A stretch of DNA of 64,000 nucleotides, taken from JAVJSD01 sp040219575. GTDB lineage: Bacteria; Planctomycetota; Planctomycetia; Pirellulales; Pirellulaceae. The translations under genes were made by a program, and so were the position numbers. The notes below the pieces were generated by a model. The model saw only the letters and a program-made list of their open reading frames with translations. It was not told the DNA's origin and searched no databases. Shown here piece by piece: positions 44,783-55,921 of this stretch. Location: contig JAVJSD010000064.1 in the NCBI GenBank assembly GCA_040219575.1, positions 62,001-126,000 on the forward strand. Reading direction: 5' to 3'. Positions within the stretch are counted from its first letter, which is position 1. Each line of letters opens with the position of its first letter.

Positions 44783-46312
44783 ATGATCGCCATCTCGAGA
44801 CGCCGCACGCTCTCCCTTGTCATTGTCTGCGCACTCGCCGCCATCGTGCTGATACCGCGCACGGCCCAGGCCGAAGACGCCGCCAAGCCGAAGCGCCCCA
44901 ACATCCTGTTCATCTACACCGACGACCATTCCTATCGCACGGTCGGTTGCTATGAGCGGTCGTACCCCTGGGTTCGCACGCCGACCATTGACGGACTGGC
45001 CCGGCGAGGCGTGCGGTTCCAGTCGGCCTACATCGGCACCTGGTGCATGCCGTCGCGCGCCACGTTGCTCACCGGGCATCATCAATTCGGCGTCGAGTCG
45101 ATGCGGATGGTGGGCGAGTACCCGGGCAGCGAGTACGACCCGGCCCAGTGCCCCTTCTGGCCGAAAGTGTTTCGCGAGCATGGCTACGTCACCGCCCAGA
45201 TCGGCAAGTGGCACACCGGAACCGACACGGGTTTCGGCCGCGACTGGGATTTCCAGATCGTGTGGAATCGACCGAAACATCCGGCGACCAGCCAGAATTA
45301 CTACTACGATCAGCCGGTCACTTACCAGGGTGGTGAGACGAAGATCCTCAAGCGTTACTCGACCGATCAATACACCGATTGGGCGGTCGACTTCATCGAA
45401 GGCGAGGGCCGCGACGAGGCGAAGCCGTGGTATTTGTGGCTCTGCTACGGAGCGGTGCACAGCCCCTACACGCCGGCCGATCGCCATTTGAAGGAGTTCC
45501 CCGACCTGGAAGTTCCCACGCCGGCCGACGTCTTTCCGCCGCGCGAAGGGAAACCCGACTGGCAGCAGAAGATCGACTTCTGGGAGAAGGGTGAAGGCGG
45601 CGTGCCGATGTGGCGCGACCGCACGCTCTCGTCGTGGGTGCGGCAGTACCATCAGGGCGTGCTGGCGATCGACGAGGGAATCAAACGCGTGTTGGCGGCG
45701 CTCGACGAATCGGGCCAGCGCGAGAACACGTTGATCATCTTCACGTCCGATCAGGGCTTCGCCTGGGGACAGCACGGCTTCCGCCACAAGGTGGCCGCGT
45801 ACGACTCGAACATCCGTTCGCCGCTGATCATCAGCATGCCGGGCCGCATTCCCGAGGGCGAGGTCTGCCCCACGCCGGTCGGCGGCGTCGACCTGGTGCC
45901 CACCATCTTCCGCTTCGCCGGAATCGACCTGCCCTGGAAGATGCACGGCCACGACCTGACGCCGCTGCTGAAGAATCCGAAGGCCGACTGGCCGCACCCC
46001 ATGCTGCTGACCGCCACCGGCCGCAGTTACGGCAGCGACACCAACGAGATTCCCACGGGCGAAGACGTGCTGCACGGCGGCATCCCCTGGTACGTGATGC
46101 TGCGGCAGGGCCATTTCAAGTACGTGCGGCCGCTGAAGGAAGGCGAGATCGAAGAACTGTACGACCTGGAGAAGGACCCCGACGAATTGCATAACCTCGC
46201 GCAGCACCCGATGCACGCCAAGCGACTGCAGAAGATGCGCGAAGCCGCCTGGGCCGAACTGCGCCGCAACGGCGCGGGCTTCGTCGACAAGATGCCATAC
46301 GTCGGCCGGTAA
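44783..46312 (+). CDS. Exported sulfatase with CMPSR motif, divergent from the GntR operon
   Basis: 509 aa. A signal peptide (RRRTLSLVIVCALAAIVLIPRTAQA) precedes NILFIYTDDHSYRTVGCYE. The formylglycine motif is CMPSRATLLTG with Cys88. Other conserved parts are GKWHTGTDTG, WYLWLCYGAVHSPYTP, IIFTSDQGFAWGQHGFRHK and LYDLEKDPDELHNLAQHP. GGGAG is 8 nt before the ATG at 44783. Another sulfatase follows in the same direction after 177 bp. The start is opposite the GntR gene, so regulation by that protein is plausible. Confidence 0.92.
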   Translation: MIAISRRRTLSLVIVCALAAIVLIPRTAQAEDAAKPKRPNILFIYTDDHSYRTVGCYERSYPWVRTPTIDGLARRGVRFQSAYIGTWCMPSRATLLTGHHQFGVESMRMVGEYPGSEYDPAQCPFWPKVFREHGYVTAQIGKWHTGTDTGFGRDWDFQIVWNRPKHPATSQNYYYDQPVTYQGGETKILKRYSTDQYTDWAVDFIEGEGRDEAKPWYLWLCYGAVHSPYTPADRHLKEFPDLEVPTPADVFPPREGKPDWQQKIDFWEKGEGGVPMWRDRTLSSWVRQYHQGVLAIDEGIKRVLAALDESGQRENTLIIFTSDQGFAWGQHGFRHKVAAYDSNIRSPLIISMPGRIPEGEVCPTPVGGVDLVPTIFRFAGIDLPWKMHGHDLTPLLKNPKADWPHPMLLTATGRSYGSDTNEIPTGEDVLHGGIPWYVMLRQGHFKYVRPLKEGEIEELYDLEKDPDELHNLAQHPMHAKRLQKMREAAWAELRRNGAGFVDKMPYVGR

Positions 46313-46360
46313 TTGAAGTCTCCTATTACAATGTCAAGTAACCATTGAGATCGACTCGTT

Positions 46361-46453
46361 TAATGGCAAGCCGCAGGCGTCGGCGAATCGTTGCGGCAAC
46401 CGTTCCAGCTTGTGTGGGGTCGTGCGCACCGTCGCCTGCGCGGCTTGCCGTTA
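46361..46453. repeat. Small inverted-repeat element between two sulfatase genes
   Basis: The left end TAATGGCAAGCCGCAGGCG (46361-46379) and the right end CGCCTGCGCGGCTTGCCGTTA (46433-46453) are near-perfect inverted repeats around a 53-bp centre. It looks like a very short non-autonomous element or a hairpin in the transcript. Confidence 0.75.
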
Positions 46454-46489
46454 AGCGATCCTCCTCGCTTCACCGTCGGAGTGATTTCC

Positions 46490-47980
46490 ATGTACGCTTC
46501 TGCCTGGCGAAACCGCTGCCTATTGCTCCTGTCAGCCGTACTCGCTTTCTGCATCCAACCCATCGTTGCGCGACAGGCGGAGTCGGCGGAAGTCGAACGT
46601 GCGCCGAACATCGTTTTCATCTTCACCGACGATCAGGCGCCCTGGGCGCTGGAGGCGGCCGGTCATCCGCATGCCCGCACGCCGAATATGGATCGGCTGA
46701 TGAAGGAAGGGGCGTACCTTGTGAACTCGTTCACGGTGACGCCCGTCTGCAGCCCTTCGCGGGCCAGCCTGATGACCAGCCGCTACGGCACGGAGCTCGG
46801 CATCACCGACTGGATCAATCCGGGCAAGGAACCGAATCTGGGGCTCGACCCGAAAACCATCACCTGGCCGGAGGTGCTGCAGAAGAACGGCTACAAGACG
46901 GGGCTCGTCGGCAAGTGGCACCTGGGCGTTCCCGACCAATTCCATCCCACACGGACCGGCTTCGACTACTTCATGGGCTTCCTGGAGGGCGGCACGACGC
47001 CGGACAATCCCACGCTCGAGAGAGACGGTGAGAAGCAGAAGTTCAAAGGTTTCACGCCCGACATCCTGACCGACCACGCGCTTGCGTTCGTCGAGAAGAA
47101 CCAGCAGGGGCCGTTTCTGCTCTGCCTGCACTTCCGCGCTCCGCACGCCCGTTGGCTGCCGGTGGCCGAGGAAGACTGGCAGCCGTTTGCGTCGCTCGAT
47201 CCGCGGATTCCCAATCCGCTCTATCCCCAGCTCGACGTGCCGCGCGTGAAGCGGATGACGCGCGAGTACCTGGCCAGCGTGCATAGCGTCGATCGCAATG
47301 TGGGCCGACTGCTGGGCAAGCTCGACGAGTTGAAGCTGAGCGACGACACGGTCGTTATCTACAGCAGCGACCACGGCTACAACATGGGGCACAACGGCAT
47401 CTGGCATAAAGGCAACGGCCACTGGGTGCTGACCGATCCGCCGCCGTCGACCGAGAACATCCCCAAGGGCCAACGCCCCAACATGTACGACCACTCGATC
47501 CGCGTGCCGACGATGGTCCGCTGGCCGGGACGCATCAAGCCGGGCGCGGTGGTCGAGCACACCGTCTCGAACCTCGACTGGTATCCGACGATCCTGGCCG
47601 TCGCCGGCGTCGACTTGCCCGCGGGCGAAACGATCCGCGGCCGCAGCATCGTGCCGCTATTGGACGGAGAAGAAGTTGAATGGAACGACGATTTCTACGC
47701 CCAGTACAGTACGCACCACCAATCGCACACGCACATGCGGATGATCCGCAGCGGCGGCTGGAAGTTGATTCGCGACTTCCTGAACCCCGAGCGCGACGAA
47801 CTGTACGACTTGACCGACGATCCCGAAGAGGCGAAGAACCTCATCCACAGCGACACGCCGGAGGTGCAGCAGGTGACGGCCGCGCTGCACGAGAAGCTAC
47901 TCGCCCACATGCGGGAAACCGACGACCCGGTGTTGAGCGACCCCAAGGCGAGGCTGCAGACATTCGCGGCGGGAAAGTAG
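46490..47980 (+). CDS. Exported sulfatase with CSPSR motif
   Basis: 496 aa. A signal peptide (RNRCLLLLSAVLAFCIQPIVA) is followed by NIVFIFTDDQAPWALEAAG, active-site CSPSRASLMTSR (Cys87), GKWHLGVPDQF, FLLCLHFRAPHARWLP, VVIYSSDHGYNMGHNGIWHKG, DHSIRVPTMVRWPGRI and ELYDLTDDPEEAKNL. This is the canonical C-X-P-S-R sulfatase type. GGAG is 9 nt before the ATG. It ends 22 bp from the opposing acyl-CoA dehydrogenase gene. Confidence 0.93.
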   Translation: MYASAWRNRCLLLLSAVLAFCIQPIVARQAESAEVERAPNIVFIFTDDQAPWALEAAGHPHARTPNMDRLMKEGAYLVNSFTVTPVCSPSRASLMTSRYGTELGITDWINPGKEPNLGLDPKTITWPEVLQKNGYKTGLVGKWHLGVPDQFHPTRTGFDYFMGFLEGGTTPDNPTLERDGEKQKFKGFTPDILTDHALAFVEKNQQGPFLLCLHFRAPHARWLPVAEEDWQPFASLDPRIPNPLYPQLDVPRVKRMTREYLASVHSVDRNVGRLLGKLDELKLSDDTVVIYSSDHGYNMGHNGIWHKGNGHWVLTDPPPSTENIPKGQRPNMYDHSIRVPTMVRWPGRIKPGAVVEHTVSNLDWYPTILAVAGVDLPAGETIRGRSIVPLLDGEEVEWNDDFYAQYSTHHQSHTHMRMIRSGGWKLIRDFLNPERDELYDLTDDPEEAKNLIHSDTPEVQQVTAALHEKLLAHMRETDDPVLSDPKARLQTFAAGK

Positions 47981-48002
47981 ACAGGGCAAAGTCCCCGTAG
48001 GC

Positions 48003-49949
48003 TTACTTCTCGTACGGCATCATGATCTCGTCGGGCTGCAGGCCGGCGATCGACTGGAAGCCTCCCTCGACGATCGACTCCCCCAGCGACGTGACGCTGC
48101 GGAAGTACTTGTCGCTGGGACGCTCGCCGGTCAGTTCGCGCTGCAGGTCCTGGCAGAGAATGTCGGCGGCGTGGTGCACCACCTCGTCGTCCCGCCGGGC
48201 GGCGTACAGGCTGGTGCAGAGCATCACCACAAGTTTCTGAACGCGCAGGGAAAGCTCCGACATGCGGCACTGGCGGTCGGCCAGCTTCAACTGATGCTTG
48301 CGCATCGCCGCGCTGATCTCCAGCGGCGAGTTCTGCAAGCCGGCCGCGGCGTACTCCGCGTGACGCAAAAGCTCCGGCGGCATCGGCGGCAGGCTGGGGG
48401 TGCGCGACGGCGTCACATACTGCTTCATCATCCAACCGGCGTACGGACCAAGCGCCCCCTTCAGCGCCCAGGCGTGCGCCGGGTTCAGCGGGTTGGGCTT
48501 CTTGATGCCCGCCTTCTGCAGCGCTTTGCCGATCGGCTCGAAGAACCGCGTGCCGTGGTGCTTGACCAGCGACTTGAAGAACGCCATGCCCAGCATCTCG
48601 CCTTCGCCTTCGTAGATGCAGGGGGCGAGATACTCGTGCACGTTGTCGCCAAACAGGTGGCCGTGCAGGAAAGAGCGCCCGCCGTGCGTCTTCATGAACA
48701 GTTCGACGGCCGCTTCCTTTTGCGCCTCGCTGCCGAATATCTTGGCGACGATGCATTCCATCTCGCCGCGGAATCCCTCGTCGATCAGACTCGAACACCA
48801 GGCCGTCAGCGCGTCGCAGGCGACGATCAAACCGGCCAGTCGGCCCAGTCGGCGCTCCACCAGCTCGCGGCGTGCGATCGGCTCGCCGTACGTCTCGCGA
48901 AACCTGGCCCACGGAATCATGCTGGCCATCATCAACCGCATGGTGCCGGCCGCGTTGGCGCAAAGCGACACACGTCCCAGGTTCAATCCGTGATAGGCGA
49001 TCGTCAGGCCGTTGCCTTTCACCGGCTCGAGCAGATTCTCCTTCGGCACGTGGAAGTTGTTGAAAATGATTCCGCGATTGTACGTGTGCTTCAGCGCGTG
49101 AAGTCCGTATTTGCGCAGCTGGAAGCTTTCGTTCTCTTCGTGCGGCAGGTCGACCACCAGCACCGCCGGCTTGCCGTCGATCAGGCACACCAGCCCCACC
49201 GTGCGGCCGGGAAGGATGTTGGTGATGAACAGCTTTTCGCCGTCGACGATGTAGTGGTCGCCGTCGAGTCGGGCGGTCGTCTTCAGCGCCGTCAGGTCCG
49301 AACCAGCGCCCGGTTCGGTGAGAGCGAAGCCCGACAGCTTCTCGCCGCTGGCGAGCTTGGGAAGGTATCGCTGCTTCTGCTCCTCGTTGCCGAAGGTGCG
49401 GACGGGATCGACCGCCCCGATGCAACCGTGCACCGACGCCAGTCCGGCCACGGTGGGATCCTGCAGCGCCATCCGCGTCAAAAACGGCGCGAAACTGCGA
49501 AACGGGGCGCCGCTGCCGCCGTACTGCTTGTCGACCAACAGCCCCCAGTAGCCGACTTCGCCCAGGTCGCGGAGCACGTTCTCGCAGATCTTCCGATCGG
49601 CGTTCATCAGCGTGCCGCCCTCGCGATGGCGGCGGACGACCTCGACCGAATCGTCCATCACCTTCTGCACGTCGGCCGGCGTATGCTCGTCCGTGTCTTG
49701 AAAATGCTCGATGGGTGTATGCCGCTCCCACACCGCCACGTGCACCGGACTATGAACGGTCTGGTACTTCTCCTGGAAGAGCTTTTCGACCTGATCGTCG
49801 GCCCGGTCGATGGCGCCCGTGCGCCGTGCCTCTTCCTCGCTCTTGCCGCCCAGCTTGAGCGCGGTTTCGGCGAACGACGCCTCGTCCTGGGGCGAATCCT
49901 GAGGGGTTTCGGGCTTGTGTTGGTCGGCTTCGGTGGATTTGGTGCTCAT
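48003..49949 (-). CDS. Acyl-CoA dehydrogenase family protein (long, VLCAD-like)
   Basis: 648 aa. A 90-residue hydrophilic N-terminus leads to the usual ACAD domains: YWGLLVDKQYGGSGAPFRSF, the FAD signature GFALTEPGAGSDLTALKT, the HHGTRFF-type loop and the C-terminal GHLFGDNVHEYLAPCIYEGEGEMLGM, whose Glu in YEGEGE fits the catalytic base position. A long C-terminal extension (about 180 residues) is like very-long-chain ACADs, which associate with membranes. The role would be the first step of beta-oxidation. GAGGA sits near -9 of the ATG at 49949. It seems monocistronic. Confidence 0.88.
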   Translation of the reverse strand: MSTKSTEADQHKPETPQDSPQDEASFAETALKLGGKSEEEARRTGAIDRADDQVEKLFQEKYQTVHSPVHVAVWERHTPIEHFQDTDEHTPADVQKVMDDSVEVVRRHREGGTLMNADRKICENVLRDLGEVGYWGLLVDKQYGGSGAPFRSFAPFLTRMALQDPTVAGLASVHGCIGAVDPVRTFGNEEQKQRYLPKLASGEKLSGFALTEPGAGSDLTALKTTARLDGDHYIVDGEKLFITNILPGRTVGLVCLIDGKPAVLVVDLPHEENESFQLRKYGLHALKHTYNRGIIFNNFHVPKENLLEPVKGNGLTIAYHGLNLGRVSLCANAAGTMRLMMASMIPWARFRETYGEPIARRELVERRLGRLAGLIVACDALTAWCSSLIDEGFRGEMECIVAKIFGSEAQKEAAVELFMKTHGGRSFLHGHLFGDNVHEYLAPCIYEGEGEMLGMAFFKSLVKHHGTRFFEPIGKALQKAGIKKPNPLNPAHAWALKGALGPYAGWMMKQYVTPSRTPSLPPMPPELLRHAEYAAAGLQNSPLEISAAMRKHQLKLADRQCRMSELSLRVQKLVVMLCTSLYAARRDDEVVHHAADILCQDLQRELTGERPSDKYFRSVTSLGESIVEGGFQSIAGLQPDEIMMPYEK

Positions 49950-50169
49950 CGACAGTCCTCGCAGCTCCGCGGGTGCGCATCGGGCAGCCGTACTTCCGTG
50001 GCTACGCAATTATACGTTTTTCCCGCGCGAGGTCTCGGCCAACTTGGCGCGGAAACACTGCCTGCACCGGGATTTGCGGCGTTTTTCGAGCCGATCGGCG
50101 CGGCGGACACCCCCCATCGCGCGACGGATGTCGACGTCCGTCGTACTCGACTGCAAGTGCGGCGAGTTC

Positions 50170-51627
<1,458 letters not shown>

Positions 51628-51642
51628 GGCGTATGTCCTTTG

Positions 51643-51757
51643 TAGGCCGGAACGAGCGGAGCGCTGTTCCGGCATGAGTGGTGTTCCGGCATGAGTGGTT
51701 TAACGGGTGACGCTGGTTCGCGCTTCCGCCGCAGCGCCCTTGGGTTGTTCCGGCCTG
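51643..51757. repeat. Inverted-repeat element C, copy 3
   Basis: Begins TAGGCCGGAACGAGCGGAGC and ends TTGTTCCGGCCTGC. It has an internal direct repeat of GTTCCGGCATGAGTGGT (two copies). It lies between the DUF1553 and DUF1501 genes of the ROK-led operon, so it is transcribed within that message. Confidence 0.72.
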
Positions 51758-51761
51758 CGGC

Positions 51762-54302
51762 TCAGTCCAGGTAGATGAATTCGTTCAGGTTGAGCGCCAT
51801 CAGGCAGAATTGCTGCAGGGCGACGTCGTCGCTGGCGCCGTGTTGCTGCTTGAGTCGCTCTATCAGGTCGACGCCGCGGTCGATGTCGGCTTCGAGCGGG
51901 GCTCGTTGCGTCACGCGCCGCAGCGCGAGCGCGACTTGCGCCCGTGGATCACCCGCCGCGTGTTCCTTCAGGTAATCGGCGAACACCTTCGCTTGTTCGT
52001 TGACCAGTTCGCTGTTGAGCATGGTCAGCGACTGCGTCGGCTGGGTGGAGACGAACCGCACCGGGCAGGTGAAGTCGGTCTCCGGCAGATCGAAGGCGGC
52101 CAGCAGCGGCGGCACGAGCGATCGCTTGACATGGATGTAGATGCTCCGCCGCGCGCGATCCTCCGGCGAGGACAACCCCCAACCGGCGCCCGGCCGCGAC
52201 TGGCCCGCCAGCACCTCCCGCGGAATCTTGGTGTAAATGCTCTCGCCGAACATCTTCTCTCGATTGAGGCTGCCGTTGACCGCCAGAATCGAGTCCCGCA
52301 CCTCTTCAGCGGTCAGCCGCCGCATGTCGAATCGCCAGAAGAGATCGTTTTGCGGATCGATCGCATACGCCGATTCGTTCGCCTGTGACGACATCTGGTA
52401 CGCCGCCGACATCATGATCAGTTTGTGCATCCGCTTCAGCCGCCACTCGCCCGCCATCAACTCGCTCGCCAGCCAGTCGAGCAGTTCGGGATGCGTGGGC
52501 CGATCGCCCTGTAGTCCAAAGTCGTTCGCCGTGCGGACCAGGCCGCGTCCGAAATGGAACTGCCACAGGCGGTTGGCGATGACGCGCGCCGTGAGCGGGT
52601 TCTGTTTGCTGGCGATCCAATCGGCCAGCACGCGACGGCGTCCGCTGGAGGCGGCGCCTTCCACGGAGGGCGGCATTGTCGGCGGTTCGAATCCCAGCAC
52701 CTGCGGAAATGCGGGATCGACCTGGTCGCCGGGAGCACCCGCGTTGCCGCGAATCAGCACGTGCGTCGGCGGCGAGTGACTGCCGCGTTCCTTCACGCAC
52801 AACGCCTGCATCAATCCTTCCGGCTCACCGCGACGCAGCCGGTTGCGCCGCTCGGTCAGCGAAACGTAGCGGTCGAACTGCTCCTGCGTGAGCACCTCGG
52901 GCACGCGCTTCCGCGCCAGATCGACGCGGGCGTTCTCGTGCTTGAAGTCGTCCACCTCACCGCCTTTCAACGTGCGGCGGAACGCTCTTTCAATGTCGCC
53001 CAATTGCCGCTCCGTGTCGGCGAGGTCGCGTTTCCAGGTTGCGAGTTCGTCGCGGTACTGCCGCAGTTTTTCCTCCGGCCCAACCATTCGCACCGAGGCG
53101 TCGAGCACGGTGTCGTGAGCGCGAATTCCGTACGGTCGAATGTTGCGGAAGAAGGCCAGCATGCTGTAGTAATCGTGCTGCGGAATCGGATCGAGCTTGT
53201 GGTCGTGGCACCGCGCGCAGCCGATGGTCATGCCCAAGAACACCTCGCCCGTGGTCTTGACGATATCGTCCAGGTCATCGAACTCGGCCTGCAGGCGGTC
53301 GACGGGCTCATCGTCCCAAATGCCAAGGCGGTAGTAGCCGGTGGCGATGATCGACTCGGGCGACGGCTCGTCGAGTTCGTCGCCGGCCAGTTGCTCGCGG
53401 ACGAATTGGTCGTACGGCTTGTCGTCGTTCAGCGAGCGAATCACGTAGTCGCGATATCGCCACACGAACGGCTTGGGGCCGTCACGCTCGTAACTGTTGG
53501 TCTCGGCGTACCGCACCAGGTCGAGCCAGTGCCGAGCCCAGTGTTCGCCGTAGTGCGGCGAGGCGAGCAGACGATCGATCAGGTTCTCCCAGGCGTCGGG
53601 CGATTCGTCGTCGAGAAAACTCTGCACGTCGGCCGGTTGCGGCGGCAGGCCGGTGAGGTCGTAGAACGCGCGTCGCACGAGGGCGATCTTCGAGGCCCGA
53701 TCGTTCGGCCGCAGCTTCTGCTGCTGGAGCCTGGCCAGGAGGAAGGCGTCGATGGGTGTTTTGACCCAGTTCTTGTGTTCGACCTCTGGCGCATCGGGAC
53801 GCGCGATCGGACGATAGGACCAGTGGTTGCGCGTCTCGTCGTTCACCTGGGGCGGGCCGTGCTCGGCGGCGACGGCCGGCGGGCGATCCGGGCCCGGCGT
53901 CCAGGGCAAACCCATCTCGACCCACTTGGCGAGCACATCGATCGACGCCTGGGGCAGCTTGCCACGCGGCGGCATCTCGTAACTTTCGTAGTTGACCGCT
54001 TCGAGCAACAGGCTGGTCTTCGGCTCGTCGAGCGCCACCGCCGGACCGGAATCGCCGCCTTCCAGCAGGCCTCCTCGCCAATCGAGCCGGAGTCCGCCTT
54101 TCGGCTCCGCGCCGCTATGGCAGGCGTGGCAATTCTTCTCCAGGATGGTGCGAACCTCCTTCTCGAAGAACTCGACCTGCTGCTTGCCGTGCGTGGTCGC
54201 GGCCTCTTCGCTGCGCGCCGTGTTTTCAAAGGACGTCACCGTGACCGATAGGGCGACAAACAGCACCAGCAAAAGCCGTTGGGGAAAGTCGGTGGACATC
54301 AT
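51762..54302 (-). CDS. PSCyt1-DUF1549-DUF1553 exported cytochrome-like protein (ROK-linked)
   Basis: 846 aa. The signal peptide is PQRLLLVLFVALSVTVTSF. The PSCyt1 haem site is CHACHSGAEPKGGLRLDW, then DUF1549 (PIDAFLLARLQQQKLRP, AFYDLTGLPPQP, HWLDLVRYAETNSYE, CARCHDHKLDPIPQHDYY) and DUF1553 (RVLADWIASKQNPLTARVIANR, RRLTAEEVRDSILAVNG, ALNLNEFIYLD at the end). It begins 13 bp after the ROK stop, so it is co-transcribed. Only covalent haem binding at CxxCH is predictable; the function is unknown. Confidence 0.9.
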   Translation of the reverse strand: MMSTDFPQRLLLVLFVALSVTVTSFENTARSEEAATTHGKQQVEFFEKEVRTILEKNCHACHSGAEPKGGLRLDWRGGLLEGGDSGPAVALDEPKTSLLLEAVNYESYEMPPRGKLPQASIDVLAKWVEMGLPWTPGPDRPPAVAAEHGPPQVNDETRNHWSYRPIARPDAPEVEHKNWVKTPIDAFLLARLQQQKLRPNDRASKIALVRRAFYDLTGLPPQPADVQSFLDDESPDAWENLIDRLLASPHYGEHWARHWLDLVRYAETNSYERDGPKPFVWRYRDYVIRSLNDDKPYDQFVREQLAGDELDEPSPESIIATGYYRLGIWDDEPVDRLQAEFDDLDDIVKTTGEVFLGMTIGCARCHDHKLDPIPQHDYYSMLAFFRNIRPYGIRAHDTVLDASVRMVGPEEKLRQYRDELATWKRDLADTERQLGDIERAFRRTLKGGEVDDFKHENARVDLARKRVPEVLTQEQFDRYVSLTERRNRLRRGEPEGLMQALCVKERGSHSPPTHVLIRGNAGAPGDQVDPAFPQVLGFEPPTMPPSVEGAASSGRRRVLADWIASKQNPLTARVIANRLWQFHFGRGLVRTANDFGLQGDRPTHPELLDWLASELMAGEWRLKRMHKLIMMSAAYQMSSQANESAYAIDPQNDLFWRFDMRRLTAEEVRDSILAVNGSLNREKMFGESIYTKIPREVLAGQSRPGAGWGLSSPEDRARRSIYIHVKRSLVPPLLAAFDLPETDFTCPVRFVSTQPTQSLTMLNSELVNEQAKVFADYLKEHAAGDPRAQVALALRRVTQRAPLEADIDRGVDLIERLKQQHGASDDVALQQFCLMALNLNEFIYLD

Positions 54303-54315
54303 CGGCGGGAACTCT

Positions 54316-55575
54316 CTATCGCGATTGCGCGGCGAGGGGGGAATCGATGCGCGACTTGTTTGGAGGAAAGGCGGCGCCGTTTGCGTGCTCTTCGTGCCGC
54401 AGTCCGTTCCAATGACCGGCCAGCATCGGCACCAGGCAGTCGGTCAGGTATTCCGTCATGGCCGCCACCGCGCCCTGCCGCTTGCTGCCGCGGGCCTGCA
54501 CGATGCGGCAATCCGCGAACGACGGCGCCAGCGCCCGGCGGCGCGTCTGCTCGACCAGGCGGTCGAAAACGTCGTCGGCCAGGTCGAACATCCGCGTGTG
54601 CACGAACAGCGTGGAGGGATTCATCAAGTTGATGATCGTCGCCATGGCGAGGCTGAGATGGCCCAGCACCTTGTCCATCTCGCCAAGCGGCTGGTATCGG
54701 CCGCTCCCGGCGAGTCGCACAACTTCTTCGATCGTAACCTTTTTGCCGAGGCTTTGGGAAACTTCCCACGCCAATGCGGCGTCGCCAGCCACCGTCTCCA
54801 AACAGCCTCGGCCGCCGCAACCGCAAGGACGCCCCTCGGGATCGACCGGAATGTGACCGATTTCTCCCGCGATGCCGCTGTTGCCGGTCAGCAATTGGCC
54901 GCCGCTGAAGATGCCCAGCCCCACGCCGGCGCCCGCTTCCAGCATGGCGAAGTCGTCGAGTCCCTTCGCCTCGCCGTAATGCCGTTCGGCGAGGCACAGG
55001 GCGTGCATCTCCTGCAGCACCACGCAGGGGAGGCCCAGCCGGGTTTCCAGGTCACGCCCCAGGCAGCGGCCGTTGGTGACCGGAACGTTCGGCGACAGGA
55101 TGCCCTTTTGTTCTCGGTAGTCGAACAGGCCCGGGATGCTGACGCCGACGCCCAACGTGCTGACGCCCAGCGTCTGCGTCAGCCCGCGCGCATGCTGCTC
55201 GACGTGATCCAGCAAATCGTCATACGTCGCCGGCGTCTCGAACGCGGTGTGCGTTTCGTCCTTCAGCGCGCCATCCAGCCCGGCCGTCACCAGTCGGCAC
55301 TGCTCGACATCGATCACCAGGCCCAGCACCTGCGCCGTTTGCGTCGCCAGGCGGAGCAGCTTCGCCGGCCGGCCGCGGCCGTTCTCGTCCGCGTCGTACT
55401 CCTCGAGCAGGCCCGTCTCCAACAGCGACGCCACCGCCTTGGAGACCGTTGGCGCCGTGCTCCCCAAACGCCGCGTCAACTCGGCCCGCGACGCCGGCCC
55501 CTCGCTTTGCAGCGTGCGCAGCACCGACCGTTCATTGATGCGGCTGAGCAGCTTCGGTTGGGCGGGGGCGTGCAT
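54316..55575 (-). CDS. ROK family transcription regulator
   Basis: 419 aa. The N-terminal winged helix is LLSRINERSVLRTL...SRAELTRRLGSTAPTVSKAVASLL. The sugar-kinase-like ROK domain has VLGLVIDVEQCRLV, LGVGVSIPGLFD, EAGAGVGLGIFSGGQLLTG, AGEIGHIPV and the zinc site CGCGGRGCLET. It is predicted to bind a sugar or sugar phosphate and repress genes. The ATG at 55575 starts the HTH directly. It heads an operon with the DUF1553 and DUF1501 genes. A good promoter lies at 55613-55641, overlapped by the conserved site 55631-55677. Confidence 0.92.
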   Translation of the reverse strand: MHAPAQPKLLSRINERSVLRTLQSEGPASRAELTRRLGSTAPTVSKAVASLLETGLLEEYDADENGRGRPAKLLRLATQTAQVLGLVIDVEQCRLVTAGLDGALKDETHTAFETPATYDDLLDHVEQHARGLTQTLGVSTLGVGVSIPGLFDYREQKGILSPNVPVTNGRCLGRDLETRLGLPCVVLQEMHALCLAERHYGEAKGLDDFAMLEAGAGVGLGIFSGGQLLTGNSGIAGEIGHIPVDPEGRPCGCGGRGCLETVAGDAALAWEVSQSLGKKVTIEEVVRLAGSGRYQPLGEMDKVLGHLSLAMATIINLMNPSTLFVHTRMFDLADDVFDRLVEQTRRRALAPSFADCRIVQARGSKRQGAVAAMTEYLTDCLVPMLAGHWNGLRHEEHANGAAFPPNKSRIDSPLAAQSR

Positions 55576-55612
55576 GGGCGTGAAACAGTGCGGAGGAAGC
55601 GAGCAGGCCCCA

Positions 55613-55641
55613 ACCCTACCAGCCCGCCTTGCATTTGTCAA
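55613..55641 (-). promoter_or_regulatory. Predicted promoter of the ROK gene
   Basis: Read on the minus strand, a perfect -35 box TTGACA (55636-55641) is followed by 17 bp and TAGGGT (55613-55618) as a weak -10. It is 38 bp before the ATG. The -35 is embedded in the inverted TTGT-ACAA sequence, so a bound ROK protein would block the polymerase (inference). Confidence 0.6.
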
Positions 55642-55677
55642 CAATCTTTACAAAATAGCGTTTAGATTGCTGGTTGC
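55631..55677. promoter_or_regulatory. Conserved ROK site 1
   Basis: An AT-rich stretch with GTCAACAATCTTTACAAA in the middle and GATTGCTGGTTGC at its end. Nearly the same sequence, in the same orientation, occurs at 59202-59250. About three of four bases agree over the 47 positions, far above chance for this GC-rich DNA. Confidence 0.72.
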
Positions 55678-55921
55678 TTATTCGTCGTCATCTCTTCTAC
55701 CTTCTCACGCTCTTCGTGATCGCGCGGTGCAATCATCGCAGCTTCTAGCGGTCGACTACGAGCCGCACGACTGGCGTATGGAAGACATGGGGCGCCGCTC
55801 GTGAGGTCCGAATGCCGTTCAAGCATTCCGTCGGCATTTCACGGCAGTTCGGGGCGTTCTGCCTCGCTCTCATTGTAGTTATTCTAGCTCTAGCGAGTGT
55901 TCGATTTAAACCTCTTGCGTC

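Larger units (their letters stand above)
55576..55921. other. 346-bp divergent region between the ROK and HEAT-repeat genes
   Basis: Contains the ROK promoter and a conserved AT-rich site (55613-55677). The remaining 240 bp towards the HEAT gene are less GC-rich than the average of the window, with no ORF. No good promoter was recognised for the HEAT gene, although ATTGTAGTTATTCTAGCTCT near 55872 gives a weak candidate. Confidence 0.45.
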
